This document shows, piece by piece, positions 22,055-33,550 of a stretch of DNA of 64,000 nt (the first letter of the stretch is position 1; the number at the start of each line of letters is the position of its first letter). A model generated the notes under the pieces. The model searched no databases. It was not told the DNA's origin and saw only the letters and a program-made list of their open reading frames with translations. Both the position numbers and the translations under genes were made by a program. The stretch lies in contig NW_006495273.1 of NCBI RefSeq assembly GCF_000471905.2, positions 374,440 to 438,439 of the forward strand, in the 5' to 3' direction. Source of the stretch: Amborella trichopoda (lineage: Eukaryota; Streptophyta; Magnoliopsida; Amborellales; Amborellaceae).

Positions 22055-22335
22055 TCTTCCATTAGAGTTTGTGAAGCTTATTCTTTCTTCTCTCTATCAA
22101 CCCTAATGGCAGGGTTTGTGAAACGTCTTCGTTCTTCTCTCTGTAAACCCTAAAGGCAGGGTTTGAGAAGCTTAATCTTTTTTCGTCCTTCTTCTCTCTA
22201 TAAACCCTAATGGCAAGGTTTGTGAAGCTTCTTTGTTCTTCTATCTGTAAACCCTAATGGCAAGGTTTGTGAAGCTTCTATGATCTTCTCTCTTTAAACC
22301 CCTTCTATCTATAAACCCTAATGGGAGCCCAATCC
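22055..22335. repeat. Minisatellite with telo-box in each unit
   Basis: Five units of about 47-64 bp, each made of (T)AAACCCTAA(T/A)GGCA(A/G)GG, TTTGTGAAGCTT and a TTCTTCTCTCT pyrimidine stretch. AACCCTAA cores lie near 22099, 22146, 22203, 22250 and 22314. The arrangement (pyrimidine tract plus telo-box) resembles plant promoter or leader DNA, repeated. Confidence 0.8.
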
Positions 22336-24225
22336 TATTTTCTTCTCTTCCTTCTTCTCTCTCTAAACCGTAAACACAGAGATGTAAAACCCAAAATTGT
22401 ACGAGCCTCTTTTTAATTAAATAAATTTATAAAACTTTAACCATAGTTATGGAGTGACCATAGTCACCATACTACAGTTAAATCATTGTAATGAGAAAAC
22501 AAAAATTGTGTTTTTTTTTACCAACTAAGTAGGTGTGATGTTCAATAATAAATTTATATAAGTACATTTGTCACCATACCATAGTTAAAATATTTAATGA
22601 ATAAATTTATATAGTAAATTTGTTTTTGGTATATGATAAATAGGTGTGATGTTTCTTAAAGTATTTAATGGGTAGATTTATATGGTACATTTTTTTGGGT
22701 ACATGCTAGTTAATTATATATTTAATATTAGATGATTGGATAAGAGTCACGAGGCATCTAAATTAACTGACTTAATTATATTAGTCTAATAAAGTTTTTA
22801 TGGATTAATTAGTTATTGATGGCATTGACATAATTTTTATTTTTTAGAATTTCAAAATTTATAATATTATAAACTTATCCGATTTTTTGACTCCGATTTT
22901 TTGAGCCTAATCTGATATATTAGTGATATCTTTATATGAAGTATTTTTGTCGATCCGTATTTTTTACCCGATTTTTTCATCTGATTTTTTAAAATAAAAA
23001 TGATTTGTTTCCGATTTTATGGTGAGCCGATTTATTGATAGTCCCCGACTTGCTAACTATACTTTGAAGTGATTTGTTTGCCTATAGAAAGTATTTTGGA
23101 AAAAAATTTACGTTCCATTTGACGTTCATATTCAATCACAAACTAGGGGAAATATATTTTTGAAGTGGATGTTAGGAAAAATTTAACAAATATTTTCCAT
23201 TTAAGATCTTTTAAGTGTAGGCCTCAGGGGAGATGGATACCCCCTTCGGTTGAGGTTTTCAAACTTAATTTTGATATGAGCTATTTAGGAAATCCGGGTC
23301 CTGCTGACTTTGGATGAGTGGTGAGGGATTGAAATGGATCTGTTGTATTTTCTTATACAGGTCCACTGGGAGACAAAACTGCAAATGGTGCAGAATTATT
23401 GGCTCCTTTTTATGGTTTAAACTTCTTTGTGGCTAGGAATTTAGGGTCTTATTGTGTGGTGGAAGGTGATTCTTTGAATGTCATGAAGTGGTGTAACAAG
23501 GAGCAATAACCACCTTAGGAACTTCGGTCCATCTTGTTACAAATTTTGGATATGTATAGACCTTTCATTTCTCATTCGTACATATCTTCCGTGAGGCCAA
23601 TGTTTTAGCAGACTTCCTTACGAAATGAGGAACTTCTTTAATTGAGACTGTTGTCTCAGATTCTGTAATTTATTTTAATCATTGATTAATAAAATTATGA
23701 ATTTCTATCAAAAAAAAAAAAAGGTGGCTTGTTTGCCAACCATAAGTTTTATACCCTCCCACTAAAATAAAAACTACACCGCTAGTGAAATTAGGGAGAA
23801 TATCACTTAAGGGTTCATAACTTTTTATAAAACTTTGAAGGATCAAAACATCCCAATTAACATTAAAATTTTTATTTTTATTTTTTATTTTATATAGTTA
23901 CTTATTAAAAAATATTATAAAATAATACTTAAATTGCTTCTATTCATGGTGGAAATCTAAACAAGTAGAAGAAATTCTAATAACTTTACACACCTAATAT
24001 GCCCCTATCAAATGATGATAATAACCTTGCTTATTCAGCTTGTCTATGCTTGTTTAGAGTTTTTGACCTAAGCAATTTGTGCATTTTTTATTTAAATTTT
24101 TTATAGGTACCTAAATGGAATAAAAATTAAAATATAAGTTATCTAATGTTAATTAGAAATTTTTTGACCCTCAATGATTTTATAAGGGATTTTGATCCCC
24201 TTAAATCGTATTTTAATATATGGAC

Positions 24226-24529
24226 CCGGTTTCTATGCGGGCAAGCCTGCTAATGTAGAAATGCGGGCCTCTTAATAAATATAGTTTTGAGATGGATTTT
24301 AAGACTTAATTTTTAAGAAAATGCAATCTCTAAAATGGAGATCATGAATATGAAAGAATAAATAAATTTTAAAAACCATAAATAATAATTTTAGTAAGAA
24401 AACATTCAGACCGTTAGTTTCCACTATTTTTGGATAGAACACCTACTGGCATTCCATCTTTGAGATGGATGCTTTACACTTTTTGAACTACATATGTAGA
24501 AATGCGGTCCGCCCCGCATGAAAAAAATT
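24226..24529. mobile_element. MITE family 3, copy 1
   Basis: Left part GTAGAAATGCGGGCC and right part GTAGAAATGCGGTCC. The interior (AGATGGATTTT, TAAATTTTAAAAACC, GACCGTTAGTTTCCA and CCATCTTTGAGATGGATGCTT) aligns with the reverse complement of 63484-63775. Confidence 0.7.
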
Positions 24530-24677
24530 TCTTTAATATATTATGTAGATTTGGAAAATGATTAATTAGCCCTAATATGTAGTGTTTAAACAAATCTCTA
24601 AAATGGACGAGCAATGCTACTTGACTAAGATTGTAGTTGGTCCAATGGAAATTTGGCTAATTATTGAATTTAAAAAA

Positions 24678-25074
24678 GGGTACAGTTTGTATAGAGCATA
24701 GGCTCTAAACAATCAAATTAGAGCCTACCTTCAAAAAGTGTTGAGAAATATGATTTCGACATTAGAAATCTTTGTGATAGCTTTAAAATATATTTTCATC
24801 TTTATTTATAAAGTTTAAAGCTTAAAAAATAGTGTAGATCTACAGACCTACAAAAACTTGAAAATCTTGAAAATTGACGGTCCAAAAATGCATTACAAAA
24901 TGCACTATTTAAAAAACTTGAATTTCATTTTTTTTCTCATATCCAGGCATCTTGATGCCGAGATGATCAATTTGAGAATATTTGGGCATCAAAACAATCA
25001 CTTCTATTTAAATTTTTTCTTTTGCAGACTCTAATTTGATTGTTTAGAGCCTAGGCTCTATATAAACTTTTCCC
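24678..25074. mobile_element. Mutator-like MITE family 1, copy 2
   Basis: Inverted termini of about 38 bp: GTTTGTATAGAGCATAGGCT at the left, inverted as AGCCTAGGCTCTATATAAAC at the right, each continuing into CTCTAAACAATCAAATTAGA. An exact 9-bp duplication TTTAAAAAA flanks it (24669-24677 and 25075-25083). It is non-autonomous. Confidence 0.88.
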
Positions 25075-25084
25075 TTTAAAAAAT

Positions 25085-25449
25085 GGGTGTGGTTTGTATA
25101 GAGCCCAGGCTTTAAACAATCAAATTAGAGCCTACCTTCAAATAGTGTTGAGAAATCATTGTAATAGTCTTAAAATATATTTTTATTTTTATTTATAAAG
25201 TTTAAAGCTTTAAAAATAGTGTACATCAATAGATCTATGAAAATCTTGAAAATTGTCGGTCCAAAAATACGTTACAAAAGACATTATTTTCAAAACTTGA
25301 AATTCATTTTTTTCTCATGTCCTTGCATCTTGATGTCAAGATGATCAATTTGAGGATATTTGGGCATCAAAACAACCTCTTCTAATGAAAATTTTGAGGT
25401 AGGCTCTAATTTGATTGCTTAGAGCTTGGGCTTTATATGAACTTTTCCC
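25085..25449. mobile_element. Mutator-like MITE family 1, copy 3
   Basis: Same termini as its neighbour (GGGTGTGGTTTGTATAGAGC ... TATGAACTTTTCCC) with an exact 9-bp duplication TTAAAAAAT (25076-25084 and 25450-25458). Its left duplication overlaps the right duplication of the copy at 24678-25074. Confidence 0.88.
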
Positions 25450-25679
25450 TTAAAAAATTGGCCTTTTTCTTGCGGTCGAGTCCTGACTCGCCAAGTTCCA
25501 AGGGTATTTACGTCATTTATCAATAATTCGAGCACAATAATAGTAATATCATACTATTATGCTTGTCGGGATAAGCTCGAACGGTCCAACTTTTATTATA
25601 AAATGGCGATTGTGGGGTCAGATGAGGTGGTCCCACGCGACCATAATCCAGAAGCCTTTAGAGAGATTTTAGTTGGGTG

Positions 25680-26035
25680 AGGTTTGTATAAGGTGTCGAT
25701 ATTATATTATTGAAATAAGGTATACCTCAAAGAATTGCATAAAGTTTTAGTGGCGAAAAGCCTTGCGATCGCATGAAAATTTATCGGCAGCTCTTATCAT
25801 GAAATTTAAAGTTTAAAAAATATTCAGATCGAGCATATTTTATAAACAATTAAAATTTTAAAAATGAATGGTCTAGATATTTTTTTACAAAATACAATGT
25901 TTTCTGACTTTTGAAATCTTGTTTTTATATATATCCATTCAACACAAGGTTAAAATGATAAATTTGATCCCAACTTTTCTTATGGGGTTTTTGAGGCATG
26001 TCTCACTGCAATAGTATAAAGGTGACACGTTATAT
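25680..26035. mobile_element. Inverted-repeat element distantly like family 1
   Basis: Starts GAGGTTTGTATAAGGTGTCG with ATTGAAATAAGGTATACCTC, and ends TTTGAGGCATGTCTCACTGC AATAGTATAAAGGTGACAC, which pair loosely as inverted ends. A half copy of the same end is at 33995-34055 in LAZ1 intron 3 (GTTTATATAAGGTGTCAACC ... TGAAATAAGGTGCACCAC). Borders are approximate. Confidence 0.45.
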
Positions 26036-27512
26036 GTATATATTCCTTTATTGGTCAAAGCATCCCTTAGTGTAGCGTTTTAAGATGCGTGTGAAATATG
26101 GTATTGTAGGACCACCTCACCTTTTTAATTTTACATTTTATACATACACAAATATAAATCATAATCCCTACCACCTTAAAAAATCAAAGTAACGTGGATC
26201 TCTAAACTTTGCTGAACAATGTAGTTTTGGTGTTAATTTTTTTTTTTACGGTGCCTGAAATTTTACTTCCGCCCCTAATTATAAAGTTGTAGGCTCAAAA
26301 AATAGTGCGTATTTAACATATTTATAAATAGTTGAAGATCTTGAAAATGGAGGTCTCATATATAATGTTACAAGTTGCAATACTTTTATCCCTTGAAAAC
26401 CTTTTCTATTTATACTTATACATATCTTTTTTATTTATACTTATACATCTATAGGGCAAGATGATCGATTCGAGACTTTATTTCCGCCATTGGAACTTTA
26501 CTAGTGGGTTTTTGAGGTGTGCCTTACTTCTATGCTATAAGGCTTTGGGGTACTTTGGTGAGGAAGGAGTCTCTAATGTGTGGCATATTGTGGTACTCTA
26601 CCATCCTAACCACCTAACCTTTAACATATTCATAAAAAGGAGTGAGGAAATCTTATGCCCAAGCACAAGGTGAGATTTCGTGGTAGAAATGGATTTCAAG
26701 ATATCATGTTATAAATTATGACACCATCCACCGCCCTGATCATTTATGCCCTTGGGAACTACATTTTATGCTTCATATAAACTTCTTCCATGATAAAAAC
26801 ACATTAATACATATATATTTTATTATATGTGATAAATTTATGAAATATATATTTAGTTTATCAAGTATTTATTAATTTACCTATTTTCAACGCTTTCAAA
26901 TTATGATTACATATATTTTGCACATAAAACATTTAAATTTAGAAATGGTTTTTATATATTTATGAAAAATACATCTAACTTATCAATTATTAATATGTTT
27001 CCTATTTTCAATTATTGTGATCGTGTGTATTTTTATGGTACTTTTAGATTAATAAAATAAAATATTAAATAGTTAAGGTGTATTTGTAAATTTCTCATTG
27101 GTTTCCCCTTTTTCCCTTATGTGCTTAAAAAAAGGATATTTATTTTATTTTGGGAATTTAAGATAATTCATCTAAAATTGCATTATTTTAGCAAAAAAAA
27201 ATAGTTTTATCAAGAAAGAAAATAAGACAAATATACAAAATTTGAACTTTCAGAATTTTTATTGGGAAATTTGAAACAAAAAATAATCTTATTTGAAAAT
27301 AGTTGTATATATTTCAAATCTAATACTCTATGATTGTATACAATTTATTTTAATTTTATCTTTTTTTTTATATATTGGGTAAAGCTAAAAATTGGCAAGT
27401 TCATACTTCTCACCATCATACACATATAAAAAATATTTTTTAAAAACAAAATTTATAAAAAACCCTAATTATAGGGGTATTTTGATTATTTATTATTTTT
27501 AATACTTTCATG
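26036..27512. other. AT-rich stretch, no gene seen
   Basis: Sequence at about 26280-26560 repeats parts of the element before it (AAAAAATAGTGCG, TTGAGGTGTGCCTTACTTCT). The remainder is AT-rich with no coding or terminal signals I can support. Confidence 0.45.
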
Positions 27513-28435
27513 CAATGGTTTAAAAAGCGGATCGGTGACCTGGATCAAGCATCTAAAAAACCGATCCGGATCGGTGAATCGGCGATCCGGATCGAGAATC
27601 GGCTAAATCGTTCGGATTAAAGCTTAAAAAAAATCCGAAAAAATTATTAAAATTCATTATAAATATTTTTTTTTAGGAATCAAATAAAAAATGAAGGTAC
27701 TACATTATTAACTTTCATTTTTTTCATCAATTTGTGAATATTGAGATGCTCTTTCCCTGTATAAACTTATGTTAACCATTAAATTTGCATCACATAAAAG
27801 AAAAATCATAGAATTATCATAGATAAAATATATAATTACACATGGACTATTATAAAGAGTAGACTAATCAATGAAAGAATGGCCATTAAAATATCGTTTT
27901 GACAAAAAACCTAATCCGCTAAAAAAATCCAAATTATTACAGCCTAACCAACTATAATCCAAAATTATTAAAACCTAACTAATTATAATATTATATACTG
28001 AAATTATAATTATTATTTTATATTTTATAATTATTTTATTAGACAAATAATAACAAATTAAAAATATTTTATAATATTATCTAATTTAAAATGTATTATT
28101 GACAACTCTAAGAAAAATAGTACATTACATGATTTATAATGTAAAAATTACTAAATAAAATAAAAGATTTGTTTATCAATGTAAAAATTAATAAAATACG
28201 TACAAATTTTAGAAATAACACTTCAATTTTTCAAAAATTTATTTTTTTAGGTTTCTATAATAAATTTAGTGAAAGAGATTGTTAGGAGAAAGATGGAGAT
28301 TTAAAATAGAATAAACTTTTTATGTTTTATTTTTCAATTAACTTTTTTATTTTTCAATTTTTTATGCTTTTTATATTATTTACAAAAATATTTATACAGT
28401 ATATAAAAACTATACAACACAAAAAAATATCGACC

Positions 28436-28512
28436 ATGGGGGGACTCGACCTTGAGAGGTCACATAAAAAAGCAAAAGTCTTAACCACTACGCCACTTCA
28501 CCATATATGGTT
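28436..28512 (-). ncRNA. tRNA-derived SINE head (Pol III A and B boxes)
   Basis: On the minus strand TGGCGTAGTGG (28495-28485) fits a Pol III A box and GGTCGAGTCCC (28451-28441) fits a B box, at the spacing found in tRNA-like SINE heads. The rest does not fold as a functional tRNA that I can see, so it is read as a SINE remnant. Confidence 0.45.
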
Positions 28513-28628
28513 ATAACTTGATGATTAATAAAATATATTTAAATTTCCTTTTCATGTAATGATGTTTGAGAATTATCCCACATCGAAAGATGGGTATTCC
28601 ACTTTGGTATATAAATTCCTATGTAATA

Positions 28629-28755
28629 TAGATTAATATGTTTGTGTAGAAATAATAGGGTAACCTCACATGTATCGCACGCGTGCTCTATAGATTAATA
28701 TGTTTGTGTAGAAATATTAGGGTAACCTCACTGTGTCGCACGCGTGCACATCGCA
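28629..28755. repeat. 62-bp direct duplication
   Basis: AGATTAATATGTTTGTGTAG, then GGGTAACCTCAC and CGCACGCGTGC, occurs at about 28630 and again 62 bp later at about 28692, with a few differences between copies. Confidence 0.8.
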
Positions 28756-28919
28756 GGCGTGCAGGGAGGGAACCCGGGCATAATCGGACAGAATCGGGTT
28801 GGAACCAGAGTGTTTCTTCTTTAGAACCGGGCGGAACCGGCACGGGTGTGCCGGTTCCCGAGTCGAATCGGGCGAGTCCGGTTCGACTCGCCGGTTTTTA
28901 AAACACTGCTTTCACATGT

Positions 28920-29145
28920 TGTATACAATGAGACTAATTGCCTTTGATACAAGGAAAACACAATTACTTATAACGATCCTATGTGAAATTTGATAGCTTC
29001 GGTATATCATAAAGTCAAAAAAAATTTATTTTTAAGTTTGAGCATGGTCAATGGAGTAAATGCAATCATCAAATTTCACATCCAATGGTGAAGATTAATT
29101 ACGACCACCTTATGCCAAAGGTAAATAATCTTATTATACATTTTT
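28920..29145. mobile_element. MITE family 2, copy 3
   Basis: Left end TGCCTTTGATACAAGG and right end CCTTATGCCAAAGGTAAATA are inverted. The interior carries ATGTGAAATTTGATAGCTTC and TTTCACATCCAATGG, as in the copy at 19175-19410. It lies roughly 350 bp upstream of the LAZ1 leader. Confidence 0.7.
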
Positions 29146-29499
29146 CCTATTATTATAGGGGTATGTGGGGGTGATAAGAATATACATATAGAACTGGAGG
29201 TTAATTTGATATACCATTTGGATTGAACTTAAAATATAAAATATGTGGAACTATTTTTTAAAATATAAAAAATAGAGCAGTTTTTTTTGGGGTGTATTTT
29301 CCTTTCTTTTTTTTTGTTTTTAATTTAAACTTTGTATTTCTTAGCTAAATAAAATTCAGGGATCATTATTAGGACATATATGACATTGTCTATTTATTAG
29401 GGATTATATAAGAAAGTATAGAGTAAGAACATAGAGACTAATAGTACATGGGGTTATTTTAGTCCATATATATAATAAAATATATTAAAAAAAGGGTGT

Positions 29500-29636
29500 A
29501 CGTACTCGACCAAAATTTCCCTGCATTTCGTTCATTATGAGAAGCTTCTGAAAAGAATTTTAGGGTTTAAGGGGGTGCTCAGAAGAGAATTCATCCACCT
29601 TCTCTTCTGTTCATCTTTACATGCAGAAACTCACAG
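29500..29636 (+). other. LAZ1 5' UTR exon (inferred)
   Basis: An exon ending ACTCACAG|GTATTT at 29636 joins, by inference, to an acceptor TTACAG at 33448, with the coding start at 33551. An AT-rich TATA-like run (TATATATAATAAAATATATT) at 29467-29487 lies just upstream, and a telo-box in inverse orientation (TAGGGTTTAA) is at 29561-29570. The exon holds an upstream ATG at 29621. The transcription start is estimated, not seen. Confidence 0.55.
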
Positions 29637-32219
29637 GTATTTACAGTCATCAACCCTAATTTGTCGTCTTTTTTCTTTTGGATTTAGTTTCCCTTTGCCT
29701 TAGAAATGATTTCTGACCAGTATAATGCGCAATTCATGCTTGTAGTGTTTTGGGTATTTTCGTCGTTGAAGTTTATTGTCTGTGGATTATCTCATTTCTG
29801 AATTTGTGATTAGAGCTGCTAATTCAAACTTGTTTTCATGTGGTGGAAATTTGATCTTTCATTTCATTTTTTTTAATATCCCATTGAGTGAGTAATGGGA
29901 AGGATTGTTTGGTCTGTTGGTTTTCTTTCGATTGTGTTTGTTTGGTCCTCTGTATTGACTTGTGTGTGATAAGTACCATTTCTAAACTTTTTTTTTTCCA
30001 TCCTTTTTTGGCATTTTGTTTTGATGACTATTCTACGATGTCTTCTGTTTTAAGTACTGTCTTTTTTATGCCATATCCAGTTCTCCGCTGTGGTACTGAA
30101 ATCCTCGATTGTTGCAAAGGGGTTGGCTCCTGTTTTTATTTTACCGCACACTTTAAATTGAAGCGTTATGTTTGAGCTAGAAGACCAAAAAATTTCGGAG
30201 GTTGTTATTGTTAATGTCACTACTTGTTTTTATTTATTTATGCATATAATTAATAGGTACGAATTCTCTTATTGAGACTCTGGATCAATTGTAGCCTCAG
30301 ATTTTAAAACCACGATGTTTTACCAAAATCTCTAAGTAGGAGCCAGATCTGTCCTTGCTTGTAATAAGCACAATTTTGAAAAGAAAAGGAGTTATTTAGT
30401 GTATGAAGTATCTCTTTGGGAATTTTGTACGACTACTGATCAGTAGTCACAATGATTTTAGAGTAGTTTTCATGAGATTGAAGTGATGGCCGAACTTCAT
30501 CATCTTTTATGTAGTAGATTTGCATATCACCTTGAACTCCTTTTCAGTCGTAGTAGGTGCTTTAAAAGGGCAAACGACGTGTACTCAAAGGGATTGGAGA
30601 TCTGCTTTTCTGAATATGCATGATACTCTCTTTGTACCTGCCTAAAACATGTGTAATTTGATTTCCTTAGTTGCCTGCCTGAAAGAAATGCAATTAATGA
30701 AACCTGTTGCTTTCATGCTAGCAAGATTAGATGAAATTGGATTAAGTAATTAACAAAAAATGGAAATGATTTCATTGCTCAACCTTTTATGAACATAACA
30801 AATAATAATTTCAACAGTGTCAAGAGAGTATTTTTTGATTACCGTATGCTTTCCGAAGGCATATTTTAGTTTGTTCTCCCACTTGTCATTCTTGGGCATC
30901 AACTCAGTTGGAATTATTGACCTCCGATGGACATGAAAGGCATATACTTGCTTTATCAATTTGTCTCAAACAAACTCATTTTTCTTTGGAATTATCGTCA
31001 GTGATCAACATCAATGAAAGGGCACTTAAGACTTGAGTGACCCAAAGAACTGCAATGAGAACTTAAAGTGGTAATAGTGGAAAGAACATGATTAGAAGCG
31101 GCAAATTCAAAGCATTGTTAAGAGTTGTTTAATGGTGCGAGGATTTTGCCGAGGATCAAATCTATGAATGAGAGTTTTCTTCTCGAGAACTTTCACTTTC
31201 CATTAGCCCCTGAAATTGTGGTTGTTCATCTTCTACTATCCTCTTCAAAGGATTTCTAGGACATTCCAGCATACTTCCATGGGGAATCACTTGAAACTGA
31301 TGTCGCTCTGCACAACATGTCAAGCACCACCCATGAGATGAAGTAGGCTTAGAATCTTAGCATACACAATCATCTTGAAACTTTTTGGGTGAATTGCTAG
31401 CCATTAGTCTCCTGAATGGATTCATAATTTCCGACATCTTCCGTTCCTTGTCCATATATTGTTGTTGTTCTTTTGTGTTTGATAAGAAGTGATTACATTC
31501 ACTATAACGGAAAATTTTCATGATATGGATTGCTATGGCATCAGTCGGTAGGTAAATCATCATCTCAGCAGATACCCCTCATATACTTCTATTCTTGGCT
31601 TGGTGCTTGGTTCAGCTCTTTTTTTTTTTTTTGGAAATGGGGCTTGATGCAGCTATTGATATCGGATAAGGGCATGATGTTAAGTTTACCTCCCGGAGCG
31701 ACTCCGAGCCCAAGATCTATATAAAAAAAAGAAGACTTTAAGACGAACTGCACACTCTTCTGATTGTAGTAATTCTGTTCAACATTGTTAAACCAAAAAG
31801 AGAAAAAAACAGTTCTGTTCAACCATCCATTTGCATGTTTTATTTATGCTGCCTTACAGTATATTTTGTTTTTGGGTGTCAAAAGAAACAAACACAATAG
31901 ATATTGTGATTGGTTGGTGCTGATTAAGCTCTCCAGAGGATTTGATTTGATACTCATATGTTCTTGCATTATAAGGCTTTAAAAATACTTGCATATAAAT
32001 TTTAATACTCAAAACTTGTGGTGATGGTATCTACTTGCTGATGTAGGGAGAAAATTAATAATTCGGGAAAATAACTATAAAAATGAATAGATGAGAGATT
32101 ATACCCCCTCTCTGGCTGCAAGGGTGGACCCCAAAGATCTCTTCATAAGATCAAAGAAAACTCTTTCTTTACTCAATTGAACATCATTTTCGAAAGAGAG
32201 ATGTTTGTCCCTTTTAAAT

Positions 32220-32256
<37 letters not shown>

Positions 32257-32615
32257 AAATAAGAAATAAAACTAAAACCCAAATNNNNNNNNNNNNNNNN
32301 NNNNNNNNNNNNNNNNNNNNNNNNNNNNNNNNNNNNNNNNNNNNNNNNNNNNNNNNNNNNNNNNNNNNNNNNNNNNNNNNNNNNNNNNNNNNNNNNNNNN
32401 NNNNNNNNNNNNNNNNNNNNNNNNNNNNNNNNNNNNNNNNNNNNNNNNNNNNNNNNNNNNNNNNNNNNNNNNNNNNNNNNNNNNNNNNNNNNNNNNNNNN
32501 NNNNNNNNNNNNNNNNNNNNNNNNNNNNNNNNNNNNNNNNNNNNNNNNNNNNNNNNNNNNNNNNNNNNNNNNNNNNNNNNNNNNNNNNNNNNNNNNNNNN
32601 NNNNNNNNNNNNNTT

Positions 32616-32649
<34 letters not shown>

Positions 32650-33448
32650 AAATAGAATAAAATAAAACCCCAAAATGACTCTTTCTCTACCTCCTATATC
32701 ACATTACCCACCCCCAAGTCTCCCTAACTTCCTATTTTTTCTTATATGTAAATCTTCTCTCCCATGTCTTTGAAGTCCATACAAATTGGAATCTTTTATA
32801 ACTCTCTCAATATAACGTGAGTCCCCACAATCTCTTCCATGAGAGTTATCTACTAAACAAGGAATAAACACCTCAACCCAAAAAAACAATTGGAAACTTC
32901 TATCCTACGTATAAACTTCAACTAAATATTCCTCATCTCACTAAAAACAATCAAGGCTAACTTATAAAAAAAACTCACGCACCTCCCAATTCCTAAAAGT
33001 TAATCCCATAAAAAAAAAATTTAAAATTTGAATTCTCGAAATTTTTTATCTACATCACTTGCCCAGGTCATCCAGCATTGAAAGGCTTCTCAGTTTACTT
33101 GACCATGTGTTTTGAGCAGATTTTTTCCCCCGTCTAAACAAATTTAAATGATTTGAGTTGATTTATCCTTTGACAATGTTCAAGTGTGATGGATCACATC
33201 TGGAAGTTCGAGCATTGATGTCTTTTGAGTCAGGCAGAATTTTTGTTGAGTGCATTCCGTAGCTAAACAGATGGGGAGAGTTATAACATGATTATAACGT
33301 TAATGCTTGCTTGTTTTGGTTTTTGATATATGTTCATTTAATGTTACTCTGTTATTACATCTCTATTTTATGCTTCCCTTTTGTGTAAGCTATGATTGCC
33401 AGGTTTATCTTTAATTTCTTCATTATTAATATTTTTATTTTGTTACAG
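29637..33448 (+). other. LAZ1 leader intron, with assembly gap
   Basis: 3.8 kb between the inferred 5' UTR exon and the start-codon exon. Short open frames here show no homology. The 329-base N run (32285-32613) is flanked on both sides by a GA microsatellite followed by closely similar A-rich sequence ending AAAACCC(C)AAA. Confidence 0.55.
32225..32647. repeat. GA microsatellites on both sides of an N gap
   Basis: AGAGAG runs at about 32225-32252 and 32618-32647 are each followed by a similar A-rich tail (AGTAAATAAGAAATAAAAC / AGTAAAATAGAATAAAATAA). The missing 329 bases lie between the two copies, so collapsed or duplicated assembly is possible. Confidence 0.8.
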
Positions 33449-33550
33449 GCTACCTGTGGGCAATGGTATGAACTCATAGGAAACTGGGATCTCTAGGAGG
33501 AAGGAAGCCATTCAAGACCATTTGATGCAGGAGAATAAAAAAATTGCAGC

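Larger units (their letters stand above)
21067..23061. mobile_element. 2-kb inverted-repeat DNA element nested in LINE
   Basis: The ends are TATAGTTAGCAAATCG and, inverted, TATAGTTAGCAAGTCG (15 of 16 identical). The flanking 8-mers GTTTGAAG (21059-21066) and CTTTGAAG (23062-23069) match at 7 of 8, and LINE sequence resumes directly on both sides. An 8-bp duplication suggests the hAT superfamily. No transposase reading frame is visible. Contents: GGCGATTTTTT-type motifs near both ends, a TA microsatellite (21223-21262), a 20-bp assembly gap (21332-21351) and the telo-box minisatellite at about 22055-22335. Confidence 0.75.
19523..23718 (+). mobile_element. 5'-truncated L1-type LINE with 13-bp target duplication
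   Basis: The plus strand carries broken reverse transcriptase (LAKRLKMILPEVITRAQYAF, the YADD catalytic box within SHLQYADDTLIFCEA at about 19999-20043, and a FPILYLGMPIS block), then zf-RVT-like sequence to about 21060. After a nested DNA element it carries RNase H (KLNFDMSYLGNPGPADFG and VVEGDSLNVMKW, 23250-23510) and a poly(A) run at 23710-23720. The 13-mer AAAAGGTGGCTTG occurs at 19510-19522 and again at 23719-23731, so both insertion borders are fixed. No endonuclease or ORF1 is present: the copy was truncated on insertion, as is usual for target-primed reverse transcription. Confidence 0.88.
27513..28908. mobile_element. Possible hAT-like element upstream of LAZ1
   Basis: The left end CAATGGTTTAAAAAGCGG and the right end inverted, CAGTGTTTTAAAAACCGG, match the hAT-like termini seen elsewhere in the window. 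The flanking 8-mers CTTTCATG and CTTTCACA share six bases. Inside the left end the GC-rich motif is GATCCGG/ATCGG; inside the right end it is CCGGTTC/GACTCG. These could be the ends of two different elements, so the full span is tentative. It contains the SINE-like Pol III motif pair and a 62-bp duplication. Confidence 0.4.

Noticed and set aside
29888-30175. 95-codon open frame rich in Cys and Phe
   Set aside because: Lies in the LAZ1 leader intron, is T-rich, and matches no known domain; hydrophobicity comes from base composition.
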